Counted from the first letter of the stretch, positions 53,150-61,926 are shown. The stretch: 64,000 bases of DNA from Bacteroidales bacterium UBA5833 (GCA_002433025.1 DJGZ01000022.1:62001-126000); one strand, 5' to 3'. Notes: generated from the letters alone by a model not told the origin. Numbers and translations are program-made.

Positions 53150-54445
53150 ATGCAATCAGGCTTTACCCCCACGCAATATAAATTGCAATCGCTGGCATCA
53201 GGAAAAATATTTGAAGACAATGGTTGGACACTCGATGCCCCGGGCGAAGAGAAACCAACGTTGATCCGTGCAATTTACGAGAATAAGCAACTGCATTTGA
53301 AGGGTACTGATACCAGTTTATACACCTTTGCCGACTGGTTGCCACTGAAGCGCACCCTGGATGGTTCATCAGCTCCGGTTACGTACAGGAGCAAAGGACT
53401 TGCAGCAGCCCTTGGGCTCAAAAACCTCTGGATTACTTACAGCGGATACTGGCCCGAGAAAGGAGCCGGTATGACTACCTGTTCCTTTAAAGAAACTGAA
53501 GCCTATGCTGTGTGCGGACGTATGAATCCTGAGCAGGATCATGTACTCGTTGTAGCATCGGCAGGAAATACTGCAAGGGCCTTTGCAAAGGTATGTTCTG
53601 AAAACAACATTCCCCTGCTGCTCTGTGTACCTCATGATTACATCAATGCCCTGTGGTTCGACAAGCCGTTGAATCCTTGTGTAAAACTGGCAGTAACTGC
53701 CCATGGCAGTGATTATTTTGATGCCATCCATCTCTCAAACCTTGCCACCCGGTGCGAAGGATTCCTGGCCGAGGGGGGTGCAAAAAATGTGGCCCGGCGC
53801 GATGGTATGGGCACAACTGTATTGTCAGCGGTTACTACCATCGGGCAAATACCTGAATATTACTTTCAGGCTGTTGGCAGCGGCACCGGCGCCATTGCGG
53901 CCTGGGAAGCCAACCTGCGTCTGATTGCCGACGGGCGTTTCGGAAACAATAAAATGAAACTGATGGTATCGCAGAATGCCCCCTTCCAGCCTATCTACGA
54001 TGCATGGAAAGCCGGCTCACGCGCACTGCTTCCTTACGACGACGACCTGGCCAGGGAACATGTAACCGAAATTGATGCCAAAGTGCTGTCGAACCGGCGG
54101 CCGCCCTACCCCATTACAGGGGGCCTTTACGATGCACTTACAGATACCGGGGGAGATGTGTTGAAAGCAACCAACCGCGAAGCCCGGGCAGCCAAGGAAC
54201 TATTCCTTGAAACTGAAGGCATCGACATCTATTCAGCTGCTGCCATTGCAACCGCCTCGCTGAAAAACGAACTTAATGCCGGCCGTCTGAACCCTGACGC
54301 CCTTATTATGTTAAATATCACCGGGGCCGGCGAAGAACGCTTTAAACGTGAGCACAGCCTCTTCTACCTGGAACCTTCACTGCATTTCGACATTACGCCG
54401 GAACTTCAGGAAGTCAGGGAAAAACTGAACACCCTCACCTGGTAA
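53150..54445 (+). CDS. Probable cysteate synthase (threonine synthase paralogue)
   Basis: A 431-residue PLP enzyme of fold type II, resembling threonine synthase. The PLP lysine is probably K114 in TCSFKETEA. Phosphate-binding glycines lie in GSGTGAIAA. The N-terminal region and the SFKETEA version of the lysine motif (instead of SFKDR) fit cysteate synthase, which makes cysteate from phosphoserine and sulfite. In Bacteroidota cysteate is the precursor of capnine-type sulfonolipids. A threonine synthase role cannot be fully excluded. No other lipid gene is close. Confidence 0.72.
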   Translation: MQSGFTPTQYKLQSLASGKIFEDNGWTLDAPGEEKPTLIRAIYENKQLHLKGTDTSLYTFADWLPLKRTLDGSSAPVTYRSKGLAAALGLKNLWITYSGYWPEKGAGMTTCSFKETEAYAVCGRMNPEQDHVLVVASAGNTARAFAKVCSENNIPLLLCVPHDYINALWFDKPLNPCVKLAVTAHGSDYFDAIHLSNLATRCEGFLAEGGAKNVARRDGMGTTVLSAVTTIGQIPEYYFQAVGSGTGAIAAWEANLRLIADGRFGNNKMKLMVSQNAPFQPIYDAWKAGSRALLPYDDDLAREHVTEIDAKVLSNRRPPYPITGGLYDALTDTGGDVLKATNREARAAKELFLETEGIDIYSAAAIATASLKNELNAGRLNPDALIMLNITGAGEERFKREHSLFYLEPSLHFDITPELQEVREKLNTLTW

Positions 54446-54580
54446 GCGAAATTTACACACGGACTTCTACTGTATTTAACTGTTTTACAGTATATTACAT
54501 GGATGTCTAATATTCCCTCCACTGGAATTATACCCATAACACAGGCAGTAACGCCCGTTTAATAATCCAAAATCAATTCT

Positions 54581-54588
54581 TACCTTTG
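54581..54588 (+). promoter_or_regulatory. TAnnTTTG -7 box abutting the glycyl-tRNA synthetase gene
   Basis: TACCTTTG ends exactly 4 nt before the ATG at 54593, predicting a leaderless mRNA for this essential gene. Confidence 0.6.
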
Positions 54589-54592
54589 CCGC

Positions 54593-56116
54593 ATGGCAAA
54601 CAACGACGATCTTTTCAAAAAAATAACCGCCCATGCCAAGGAGTATGGGTTTATATTTCAGTCAAGCGAGATCTACGACGGCCTCAGTGCCGTATATGAC
54701 TACGGTCAGAATGGCGTGGAACTGAAGAACAACATCAAGGAATACTGGTGGAAGGCAATGGTTCGCTACCATGAGAACATTGTGGGGATAGATTCGGCCA
54801 TTTTTATGCATCCGACCATCTGGAAAGCTTCCGGTCACGTGGATGCGTTCAACGATCCTATGATCGACAACAAGGATTCGAAAAAGCGTTACCGCGCCGA
54901 TGTACTGGTTGAAGACCACCTTTCAAAACTGGAAGATAAAATCAACAAGGAGGTAGAAAAAGCAGCCAAACGCTTTGGTGATGCCTTCGACGAGGCCCAG
55001 TTCAGGGCAACCAATCAAAGGGTGCTCGAAAACCAGGCAAAAATTGACGCTATCAAGCACCGTCTTTACACAGGGCTTGAGAACAACGACCTTTCCGATA
55101 TCAAGAAACTGATTGAGGATTGCGAGATTGTTTGTCCCGTTTCAGGTTCGCGCAACTGGACGGAGGTGAGGCAATTCAACCTGATGTTTTCCACCCAGAT
55201 GGGCTCGGTCAGCGAGGAAGCCAATACCATCTTTCTGCGGCCTGAAACCGCCCAGGGTATTTTTGTAAACTTTCTGAATGTGATGAAGACCGGCCGTATG
55301 AAGATCCCTTTTGGGATTGCCCAGATCGGCAAGGCTTTCCGTAACGAAATTGTAGCCCGTCAGTTTATCTTCCGCATGCGTGAGTTTGAGCAGATGGAGA
55401 TGCAGTACTTCGTGCGCCCCGGCACCGAACTTGAGTGGTTTGAGTACTGGAAGAAGGAGCGCCTGAAATGGCACCTTTCCCTGGGCCTCGGTGAAGACAA
55501 TTACCGCTTCCACGATCACGAAAAGCTGGCTCATTACGCCAATGCCGCAGCCGATATTGAATTCCGCTTCCCCTTTGGATTCAAGGAACTGGAAGGCATT
55601 CACTCCCGCACTGATTTCGACCTTGGCGCTCATCAGCAATACTCGGGCAAAAAAATCACCTATTTCGATCCTGAGCTGAATGAGAGTTATGTGCCTTATG
55701 TAGTGGAAACCTCCATCGGTCTCGACCGCACCTTCCTGGCCCTGCTCAGCAATGCTTACACCGAGGAGAAACTCGATGATGGCTCGGAGCGTGTGGTCAT
55801 GAAACTACCCCCGGTACTTGCACCCATCAAAGCCGCGGTGCTTCCGCTGGTAGCCAAGGACGGGCTGCCTGAAAAAGCCCGCCAGATCATGGATACATTG
55901 AAATATGATTACAACTGTCAGTACGAGGAGAAAGACTCCATCGGCAAGCGCTACCGCCGGCAGGATGCCATAGGAACCCCTTACTGTATCACCGTTGACC
56001 ATCAGACGCTGGAAGATAACACGGTTACCATCCGCGAACGCGATACCATGCTGCAGGAACGGGTAGACCTGGGGAATGTCAGCGATATTATCGCCAAAAA
56101 ACTGATGGTAAACTAA
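54593..56116 (+). CDS. glyS: Glycyl-tRNA synthetase (alpha2 type)
   Basis: A 507-residue class II synthetase of the homodimeric archaeal/eukaryotic-like type, used by Bacteroidota. Class II motifs are visible: FRNEIVARQFIFRMREFEQMEMQYF (motif 2, split by context) and ETSIGLDRTFLALL (motif 3), and the C-terminal anticodon-binding domain APIKAAVLPLVAKDG. It charges tRNA-Gly. Length and motif order are complete. The promoter box directly before the ATG fixes the start. Confidence 0.96.
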   Translation: MANNDDLFKKITAHAKEYGFIFQSSEIYDGLSAVYDYGQNGVELKNNIKEYWWKAMVRYHENIVGIDSAIFMHPTIWKASGHVDAFNDPMIDNKDSKKRYRADVLVEDHLSKLEDKINKEVEKAAKRFGDAFDEAQFRATNQRVLENQAKIDAIKHRLYTGLENNDLSDIKKLIEDCEIVCPVSGSRNWTEVRQFNLMFSTQMGSVSEEANTIFLRPETAQGIFVNFLNVMKTGRMKIPFGIAQIGKAFRNEIVARQFIFRMREFEQMEMQYFVRPGTELEWFEYWKKERLKWHLSLGLGEDNYRFHDHEKLAHYANAAADIEFRFPFGFKELEGIHSRTDFDLGAHQQYSGKKITYFDPELNESYVPYVVETSIGLDRTFLALLSNAYTEEKLDDGSERVVMKLPPVLAPIKAAVLPLVAKDGLPEKARQIMDTLKYDYNCQYEEKDSIGKRYRRQDAIGTPYCITVDHQTLEDNTVTIRERDTMLQERVDLGNVSDIIAKKLMVN

Positions 56117-56139
56117 TCCTGTACAGCAAAAAATGCAGA

Positions 56140-56170
56140 CAGCAGGCCCCGGGGTCTGCTGTTTTGTTTT
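56140..56170 (+). terminator. Intrinsic terminator after glyS
   Basis: An 8-bp stem with one G-T pair, CAGCAGGC / GTCTGCTG (56140-56147 with 56154-56161), closes a 6-nt CCCGGG loop. It is followed by the T-rich tail TTTTGTTTTG. Confidence 0.8.
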
Positions 56171-56303
56171 GTTATCCTGAACCTGCCGTATAAATATTCC
56201 GGAAGACAGGCCTCAGATCATCAGTGATCGATTTATCCCGGGTTATCCATCCGTAACAAGATGATTCATTTATCACTATTGTCCGGATAAAATAAAGAAA
56301 GAA

Positions 56304-56416
56304 TTTGCCACAAAGACCCGAAGACACTTAGTATCACTAAAAGAGAAAAACAGGTTTTGTGCAACCTGATGCCTTTGTGCCACTTCTGCAGGCTTATTGC
56401 ATCGCTAAGTGGCGAA
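56304..56416. repeat. Degenerate CTTTGTGGC-type dispersed repeat
   Basis: The segment 56304-56330 reads on the minus strand as TAAGTGTCTTCGGGTCTTTG and then TGGCAAA. An opposing half copy CCTTTGTGCCACTT (56372-56385) and an internal hairpin CAGGTT / AACCTG (56351-56368) make an imperfect inverted array. Elements with this word are common between genes in many Bacteroidota. I recognise it by pattern only. Confidence 0.5.
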
Positions 56417-56514
56417 ATATTTAAAAGTAAGTTGTATGCTGTTACAATCTCCTGAAACCAACACCTATAAAGGATTCCGGTCAAATAATAATAATTTCCC
56501 CGGACAACAATGTT

Positions 56515-57078
56515 TCATTTATTATTAAAAGCATTCATGGTATTGGTTGCTCCGGCGGCAATGTAGCTTTTAATCATATCCACAGCTACGGGAATGCGTT
56601 CTATAAACAGCTTCTCTTCCTCTCGTGTAAAACGCCCCAGCACATACTCCACCTGGAATCCCCTGGCAAAGTTGCTGCCGATGCCCACCCTCAGTCGCGG
56701 GAAATTGTTATGCCCCAGCGTTTCAATGATGTGGTTCAACCCATTGTGGCTGCCTCCGCTACCTTTGGTTTTCAGACGGAAAACACCGGGGTCAAGGTCG
56801 AGGTCATCAACAACCACGAGCGAATTTTCAATGGGGATATTTTCCTGTGTAAGCCAGTAGCGGTATGCCTTACCACTCAGGTTCATGTAGGTAGTGGGTT
56901 TGATGATAATCACTGTTTTCCCCCTGTAGCGGGCTTCGGCGCGCGCAGCCAGGCGGTCGGTGGTAAATTTCACACCCAGGTCATGCGCCAGAGCATCGGC
57001 AATGATAAAGCCGATGTTGTGCCTGGTGCTGGCATATTCATCTCCTGGATTTCCAAGTCCGGTAATCAGATATTTCAC
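56515..57078 (-). CDS. pth: Peptidyl-tRNA hydrolase
   Basis: A 187-residue Pth enzyme that frees tRNA from stalled peptidyl-tRNA. It has GLGNPGDEYASTRHNIGF with N10 and H20, and the later VVDDLDLDPG and GSGGSHNGLNHI motifs. It belongs to the prs-rplY-pth order seen in Bacteroidota, but a strong terminator lies between rplY and pth, so it may be transcribed on its own. Confidence 0.95.
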   Translation of the reverse strand: MKYLITGLGNPGDEYASTRHNIGFIIADALAHDLGVKFTTDRLAARAEARYRGKTVIIIKPTTYMNLSGKAYRYWLTQENIPIENSLVVVDDLDLDPGVFRLKTKGSGGSHNGLNHIIETLGHNNFPRLRVGIGSNFARGFQVEYVLGRFTREEEKLFIERIPVAVDMIKSYIAAGATNTMNAFNNK

Positions 57079-57208
57079 GGTCTATTCCATTTTAGGCAAT
57101 TGATTCCCCGCCGGGATTAAGCATGGGAGGCCGAACTATCATTGATTATATTGTCAAAAATAATAATTATGACATCGCAACCTGCCCTATCGTCAGGCCT
57201 TATTAATC

Positions 57209-57250
57209 AAAAAACCGGAGGCAGTGATCGGTGTCGCCTGCCTCCGGTTT
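57209..57250 (-). terminator. Intrinsic terminator after rplY
   Basis: A perfect 13-bp stem AAACCGGAGGCAG / CTGCCTCCGGTTT (57212-57224 with 57238-57250) with a 13-nt loop ends on the minus strand in a T6 tract. Confidence 0.88.
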
Positions 57251-57272
57251 GGTATATTCAGCAGTTCCCTGA

Positions 57273-57842
57273 TTATTTTCCGGGTGCTGCAGGCTCAACA
57301 TTACGGGTTGACATAACGCTGACTATCACACCACTCCTGATATCGAGGAATTCTACATTTTCCATTTTCAGGTCACCAACCTTCACTGACTGGTTGAGGT
57401 CGAGATCGTTAATGCTAACCTCAACTTCGTCGGGCAGGTGCTGGATCAACGCTTTGATTTTCAGTTTACGGAATTTCTTGACCAGTTTACCTCCGCGCAG
57501 CACGCCGGGCGAAGTGCCGGTAATGCGGATGGGAACAGAAATGATCACAGGTTTCAGGGGATCCAGTTCAAGAAAATCAGCGTGCAGGATACTGTCGCTA
57601 ACCGGATGAGACTGAACATCCTGCAGGATGGTCAGGTATTCTTTACCGTCAACACTGATGTTGATAAGGTGTGCATTCGGGGTGAAAAGGATGGGCTTGA
57701 AGCTTACTTCATCGGTAGAGAAGTGAACCTGCTCTTTGCCGCCGTAAATTACACAGGGTACTTTACCTGCAGCGCGCTGGGCCTTAGCATCTTTTTTCCC
57801 TACGTTCCCGCGAAGGGAACCGCTCATAGATACTGTTTTCAT
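57273..57842 (-). CDS. rplY: 50S ribosomal protein L25/TL5/CTC
   Basis: A 189-residue L25 of the long CTC type, with an N-terminal 5S rRNA-binding domain (SGSLRGNVGKKDAKAQRAAGKVPCVIYGG) and a C-terminal beta domain (PVSDSILHADFLEL, VPIRITGTSPGV). It follows prs by 42 bp in the same direction and is probably co-transcribed with it. Confidence 0.95.
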   Translation of the reverse strand: MKTVSMSGSLRGNVGKKDAKAQRAAGKVPCVIYGGKEQVHFSTDEVSFKPILFTPNAHLINISVDGKEYLTILQDVQSHPVSDSILHADFLELDPLKPVIISVPIRITGTSPGVLRGGKLVKKFRKLKIKALIQHLPDEVEVSINDLDLNQSVKVGDLKMENVEFLDIRSGVIVSVMSTRNVEPAAPGK

Positions 57843-57884
57843 TGTTTAAGATTTAATTGATGATTATTAAAGGTAACCTTATGG

Positions 57885-58820
57885 TTATTCAAACTTGAAA
57901 AGTGTTGAGATGGACTCGTAATTGTGCACCTTGCCAATCACATCAGCCAGCAGCGTTGCGGTACTGATCACCTTGATCTTCGGGCTTTCGCGCCGCAGGG
58001 GGATGGTGTCAGTGACGATGACTTCGGTAAACGGCGAGGCTTCAATCCGCTCGATGGCATTTGCCGAGAGGAGCGGATGTGTACAGAAAGCCCTGACACT
58101 TGAAGCGCCGTTGTCCATCATCAGTTTAGCCGCCTTGCAGATGGTGCCGGCGGTATCGATGATATCATCCACAAGGATAACATCCTTTCCGGTGACATCG
58201 CCTATCAGTGCCATGGTATCCACCTGGTTTGCCTTTGATCGTTGTTTGTAACAAATTACAAAACTGGTATTCAATATCTTGGCATAAGCTGCAGCCCTGC
58301 GGGTTCCTCCGGTATCGGGGGATGCCATTACCAGGTTGGGCAGGTTAAGTTGCTTGATAAAAGGCACGAAGATCGAAGAGGCATAAAGGTGATCAACAGG
58401 TACATCAAAGAAGCCCTGAATCTGGTCGGCATGCAGATCGATGGTGATGATTCGCTGAACGCCAGCAGCGGTAAGCAGGTTTGCCACCAGCTTGGCAGCT
58501 ATCGACACCCTGGGTTTGTCTTTCCGGTCCTGCCGTGCAAACCCGAAATAGGGAATCACGGCAATGATATGCCTGGCCGATGCCCGTTTGGCCGCATCGA
58601 TCATCAGTAAAAGTTCGAACAGGTTGTCGCTTGGTGCAAAGGTCGATTGTACAATAAACAGGTCGTTTCCACGTACATTCTCTTCGAAGGAGGGCTGAAA
58701 TTCACCATCCGAAAAATCAGTAATCAGGACATCACCAAGTTTCTTACCATAGCTGACCGCTATTTTTTCGGCCAGGTAACGGGTGGCTCTGCCCGAGAAA
58801 ATGTTAACCACTGTGGCCAT
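57885..58820 (-). CDS. prs: Ribose-phosphate pyrophosphokinase
   Basis: A 311-residue PRPP synthetase, complete. It has IFSGRATRYLAEKIA, the ATP loop region FGFARQDRK, ITIDLHADQIQGFFDVPVDHLYA and the PRPP loop VDDIIDTAGTI. It makes PRPP for nucleotide, histidine and tryptophan synthesis. A TAATTTTG box lies 44 nt upstream. Confidence 0.96.
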   Translation of the reverse strand: MATVVNIFSGRATRYLAEKIAVSYGKKLGDVLITDFSDGEFQPSFEENVRGNDLFIVQSTFAPSDNLFELLLMIDAAKRASARHIIAVIPYFGFARQDRKDKPRVSIAAKLVANLLTAAGVQRIITIDLHADQIQGFFDVPVDHLYASSIFVPFIKQLNLPNLVMASPDTGGTRRAAAYAKILNTSFVICYKQRSKANQVDTMALIGDVTGKDVILVDDIIDTAGTICKAAKLMMDNGASSVRAFCTHPLLSANAIERIEASPFTEVIVTDTIPLRRESPKIKVISTATLLADVIGKVHNYESISTLFKFE

Positions 58821-58864
58821 TTCAGATGTGCTAATGCTGGTTATACGATCCGGTTTTGAGGGCG

Positions 58865-58872
58865 CAAAATTA
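58865..58872 (-). promoter_or_regulatory. TAnnTTTG -7 box for prs
   Basis: On the minus strand this reads TAATTTTG, 44 nt before the ATG at 58820. Confidence 0.5.
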
Positions 58873-58935
58873 TAAATTATTTTGAAGGTTACTGTAATGA
58901 TTTTAACAAATGTTAAAAATAAACCTTCTAAACCC

Positions 58936-58966
58936 TTGATTTTTCGGCAAATTAGTATTACTTTTG
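58936..58966 (+). promoter_or_regulatory. Bacteroidota promoter for queA
   Basis: TTG at 58936-58938 and TACTTTTG at 58959-58966 are 20 nt apart. The predicted leader to the ATG at 59142 is about 170 nt, the longest in the window. Confidence 0.62.
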
Positions 58967-59141
58967 CACCCCTTTTGAGGAGTGCGGCAAGGCGAGTGGG
59001 GTGCAGACAATATCAGGGACAGGATACCCGTTACATTCGATGTCCGTGCAAACATACGACTTTTTTTGAAGCGGCAGCTAAAATAATGGCTATTCACTCC
59101 TCTTTCTGAAGTGAATATCTCTAAACATAAAACCATACAGA

Positions 59142-60197
59142 ATGAAACTCTCGCAATTTCGCTATCAACTGCCCAATGATCTGATTGCAAAGCAACCGGT
59201 CGATAACCGGGACAAATCGCGGCTCATGGTACTGAACCGCAAAACCAAAACCATTGAACACAGGATGTTCACTGATATTCTGGAGTATTTTGGAGATGGC
59301 GATGCATTTATTATCAACGATACCAAAGTATTTCCGGCATTACTTACCGGCGAGAAGGAAAAAACCGGGGCCAAAATCACCGTATTTCTGCTCAGGGAAC
59401 TTAACGCGGAAGCCCGTTTGTGGGATGTTCTGGTTGATCCGGCAAGAAAGATCCGCATCGGTAACAAGTTGTATTTCGGTGATGATGACTCCCTGGTTGC
59501 AGAAGTGATTGACAATACCACTTCCCGGGGCCGCACCCTCCGGTTTCTGTTCGACGGACCATATGACGAATTCAAGAAAACCATAGAAAGCCTTGGCAAA
59601 ACACCACTTCCGGAGGAGTTACAAGCTATACGCGACATCGTCCCTGAGGACAAAGATTGGTATCAGACCATTTATGCTTCCAAAGAAGGAGCGGTTGCCG
59701 CTCCGACGGCCGGCCTGCATTTCAGCAGGGAGCTTATGAAACGCCTGGAACTCAAAGGAGCCTCATTTGCTTCGGTTACCCTTCACGCGGGTGTGGGTAA
59801 CTTCAGGGCCATAGATGTGGAAGACCTCACCAAACACAAGATGGACTCCGAAGAACTGATCATCGAAGAGGAAGCCGTCCGCATCGTTAATAAAGCCAAG
59901 GAAAACCGAAAACAGGTATGCGTAGTCGGCACTACCACGATGAAAGCCGTGGAGTCGTCTGTTACCATCTCTGGTATGTTGAAATCTTACAAAGGATGGT
60001 CAAACAAGTTTATTTTCCCTCCTTACGAGTTCAGTATTCCCACCTGTATGGTAACCAATTTCCACCTGCCACAGTCACCCATGCTGATGATGACGGCCGC
60101 TTTCGCCGATTTTGATTTTCTGATGAAAGCTTACAAGGAGGCCATAAACGAAAAATACCGCTTCTTTACTTATGGCGATGCCATGCTGATTTTGTAA
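59142..60197 (+). CDS. queA: tRNA preQ1(34) S-adenosylmethionine ribosyltransferase-isomerase
   Basis: A 351-residue QueA, the enzyme that moves the ribosyl part of SAM onto preQ1 in tRNA to make epoxyqueuosine. Typical segments are DLIAKQPVDNRDKSRLMV, FIINDTKVFPA, TAGLHFSRELM and TLHAGVGNFRAI. It is complete. No other queuosine gene is nearby. Confidence 0.95.
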   Translation: MKLSQFRYQLPNDLIAKQPVDNRDKSRLMVLNRKTKTIEHRMFTDILEYFGDGDAFIINDTKVFPALLTGEKEKTGAKITVFLLRELNAEARLWDVLVDPARKIRIGNKLYFGDDDSLVAEVIDNTTSRGRTLRFLFDGPYDEFKKTIESLGKTPLPEELQAIRDIVPEDKDWYQTIYASKEGAVAAPTAGLHFSRELMKRLELKGASFASVTLHAGVGNFRAIDVEDLTKHKMDSEELIIEEEAVRIVNKAKENRKQVCVVGTTTMKAVESSVTISGMLKSYKGWSNKFIFPPYEFSIPTCMVTNFHLPQSPMLMMTAAFADFDFLMKAYKEAINEKYRFFTYGDAMLIL

Positions 60198-60217
60198 CAT
60201 CACGGACAAAATATCTG

Positions 60218-60265
60218 AAAGACTGTCACTGAACGAAAGCACTCTTCAGCGGCAGTCTTTTACTT
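60218..60265 (+). terminator. Terminator after queA
   Basis: An 8-bp outer stem AAAGACTG / CAGTCTTT (60218-60225 with 60253-60260) holds an inner CTGAA / TTCAG stem (60230-60234 with 60245-60249). A T-rich tract follows. Confidence 0.65.
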
Positions 60266-60296
60266 TTTGGCCGACTGCCCTTGAAGCAAAGGACTG

Positions 60297-60328
60297 TTTG
60301 CAAATCAGCGGTTTTCTGTGTAGGTTTG
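60297..60328 (+). promoter_or_regulatory. Full-consensus Bacteroidota promoter for ispD
   Basis: TTTG (60297-60300), a 20-nt spacer and TAGGTTTG (60321-60328) match both elements exactly. The GTG start at 60345 is 17 nt after the box. Confidence 0.7.
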
Positions 60329-60344
60329 TTTAAAAATCCGATCT

Positions 60345-61058
60345 GTGAAACGTTTCGTGATCATTGTAGCCGGTGGTACAGGGCAAAGAATGGGGGCCGG
60401 AATCCCCAAACAGTTTCTTCCTTTATGCGGCAGACCGCTGCTGATGCATACCATAGAGATTTTTCACCGTTATGATGCGAAAACCGGCATGGTGCTGGTA
60501 CTACCCGCCGGACAGGCTGAGCAATGGAATGCGTTGTGTACCCTACACGGATTCACCCTTCCCCATAAGCTGGCAGAGGGAGGTGAAACCCGTGGGCACT
60601 CGGTGCGCAACGGGCTGGATGCCATCACCGCCACACGGGGAGTTGTGGCCGTGCACGATGGCGTGAGACCGCTGGTCAGCCAGGAAACGATTGCCACCGG
60701 ATTTGCCCTTGCCGAAAGCGGGAAGAACGCCGTTCCCGGCTTGCCCCTTACCGATTCGCTCAGGATCATTGACGGGAAGGGTAGCCGTCCAATAGACCGG
60801 ACTTTGGTAAGGCGGGTACAAACCCCGCAGTGTTTTCCGCTTTATGTCCTGCGTAAGGCATATGATCATCCGGACTTCATGCACTTTACCGATGATGCCC
60901 AACTGGTTGAAAAGACCGGTTCTGTCATAACCCTGTATGAAGGCAATGCCGAAAACATCAAAATTACCACGCCTTTTGATCTGAAACTGGCCGGATTACT
61001 GGCCGGTGAAACGACACCTGAATTATTGAGACAACAAAACTGGCACTGCGATGAATGA
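60345..61058 (+). CDS. ispD: 2-C-methyl-D-erythritol 4-phosphate cytidylyltransferase
   Basis: A 237-residue IspD of the MEP isoprenoid pathway, starting with GTG at 60345. It has the CTP-binding N-terminus IIVAGGTGQRMGAGIPKQFL, VHDGVRPLV and the RRVQTPQCFPL motif. It supplies precursors for the polyprenyl synthase at 24-25 kb. It overlaps the next gene by 8 bp, so translation is coupled. Confidence 0.95.
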   Translation: MKRFVIIVAGGTGQRMGAGIPKQFLPLCGRPLLMHTIEIFHRYDAKTGMVLVLPAGQAEQWNALCTLHGFTLPHKLAEGGETRGHSVRNGLDAITATRGVVAVHDGVRPLVSQETIATGFALAESGKNAVPGLPLTDSLRIIDGKGSRPIDRTLVRRVQTPQCFPLYVLRKAYDHPDFMHFTDDAQLVEKTGSVITLYEGNAENIKITTPFDLKLAGLLAGETTPELLRQQNWHCDE

Positions 61059-61926
61059 AGAAGGACGGATTCTTGCTAATCGTGAAGGGTGGGTTTCCAT
61101 TGTCGGGAACATCCTGTTGTTTATCCTTAAATTCTGGGCCGGAATTGTATCCGGCTCCATTGCCATCATCGCGGATGCCTGGCATACATTGTCTGATTCG
61201 CTTACCTCAGTGGTAGTGTTGGTCGGGGTTAAACTCTCTTTGCGTCCGGCTGACCGCGAACACCCCTTCGGACATGGCAGGGCCGAACTGATTGCCGCAC
61301 TGGTGATCGGTGTGCTGCTGAGCGTTGTGGCGTTTAATTTTGTGGTTGAAGGCGTACAACGATTGCGCGAAAGGCAGGAAGTGAATTACGGGACCTTTGC
61401 CATTATTGCCACTGTAATCTCTGTTGTGGCAAAAGAAGGTATGGCCCGCTACGCCTTCCGGATTTCCAAACGCTCGGCCTCACGTTCGGTAAGAGCAGAT
61501 GCCTGGCACCACCGTTCCGACGCCATCTCTTCTGTTGTCATCCTTGCAGGTATTTTTCTGGGCAAACATATTTGGTGGATTGACGGTGTGCTGGGAATTA
61601 TTGTGGCACTGCTGATTTTCTATGCAGCTTACGACATCCTCCGCGATGCCATGAATACCATGCTTGGCGAACAACCTGAGCCTGAACTTATCTCGCAGAT
61701 TGCAGAAATATGCCGCAGCGAAAGCCTGCTTGAACTTCAGCCGCACCATATTCATGTGCACCGCTACGGTGAACATACAGAACTGACCATGCACATCAGG
61801 CTTCCTGATAACATGACCCTGTTTGATGCCCATGAGATAGCCACACGGGTTGAAGTCCGGCTGAAAAAAGAAATGAGTATCATCAGCACTATTCATATGG
61901 AGCCACAGGGCCTTACCCACCCATGA
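61051..61926 (+). CDS. CDF-family metal cation exporter
   Basis: A 291-residue cation diffusion facilitator with six helices in residues about 15-210 and a cytoplasmic C-terminal domain. The metal site reads DAWHTLSD and DAWHHRSD, a His-Asp tetrad typical of Zn/Fe/Mn carriers. HPFGHGRAE is the histidine loop. It overlaps ispD by 8 bp and converges on the glycosyltransferase gene with a 14-bp tail overlap. Ion choice is not certain. Confidence 0.9.
   Translation: MNEEGRILANREGWVSIVGNILLFILKFWAGIVSGSIAIIADAWHTLSDSLTSVVVLVGVKLSLRPADREHPFGHGRAELIAALVIGVLLSVVAFNFVVEGVQRLRERQEVNYGTFAIIATVISVVAKEGMARYAFRISKRSASRSVRADAWHHRSDAISSVVILAGIFLGKHIWWIDGVLGIIVALLIFYAAYDILRDAMNTMLGEQPEPELISQIAEICRSESLLELQPHHIHVHRYGEHTELTMHIRLPDNMTLFDAHEIATRVEVRLKKEMSIISTIHMEPQGLTHP

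Larger units (their letters stand above)
56117..56514 (+). other. Intergenic region with terminator and dispersed repeat remnant
   Basis: The spacer between the convergent glyS and pth genes holds a terminator (56140-56170) and a repeat-like element (56304-56416). No other gene is supported; the weak minus-strand reading frame across it is a translation of the repeat. Confidence 0.55.
58821..59141. other. Divergent prs-queA intergenic region
   Basis: This 321-bp spacer holds the divergent prs and queA promoters and a predicted queA leader of about 170 nt with hairpins (GCACCCC / GGGGTGC and TATTCACT / AGTGAATA). I see no coding gene or tRNA in it. Confidence 0.55.

Noticed and set aside
56266..56484. 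A 72-codon minus-strand open frame between glyS and pth
   Set aside because: It reads through the dispersed repeat remnant; such frames arise from the repeat word and have no start signal.
58959..59141. A known structured RNA (preQ1 class I, 4.5S, 6S) before queA
   Set aside because: I could not match any of their core words in the sequence; it is kept only as an unexplained leader.
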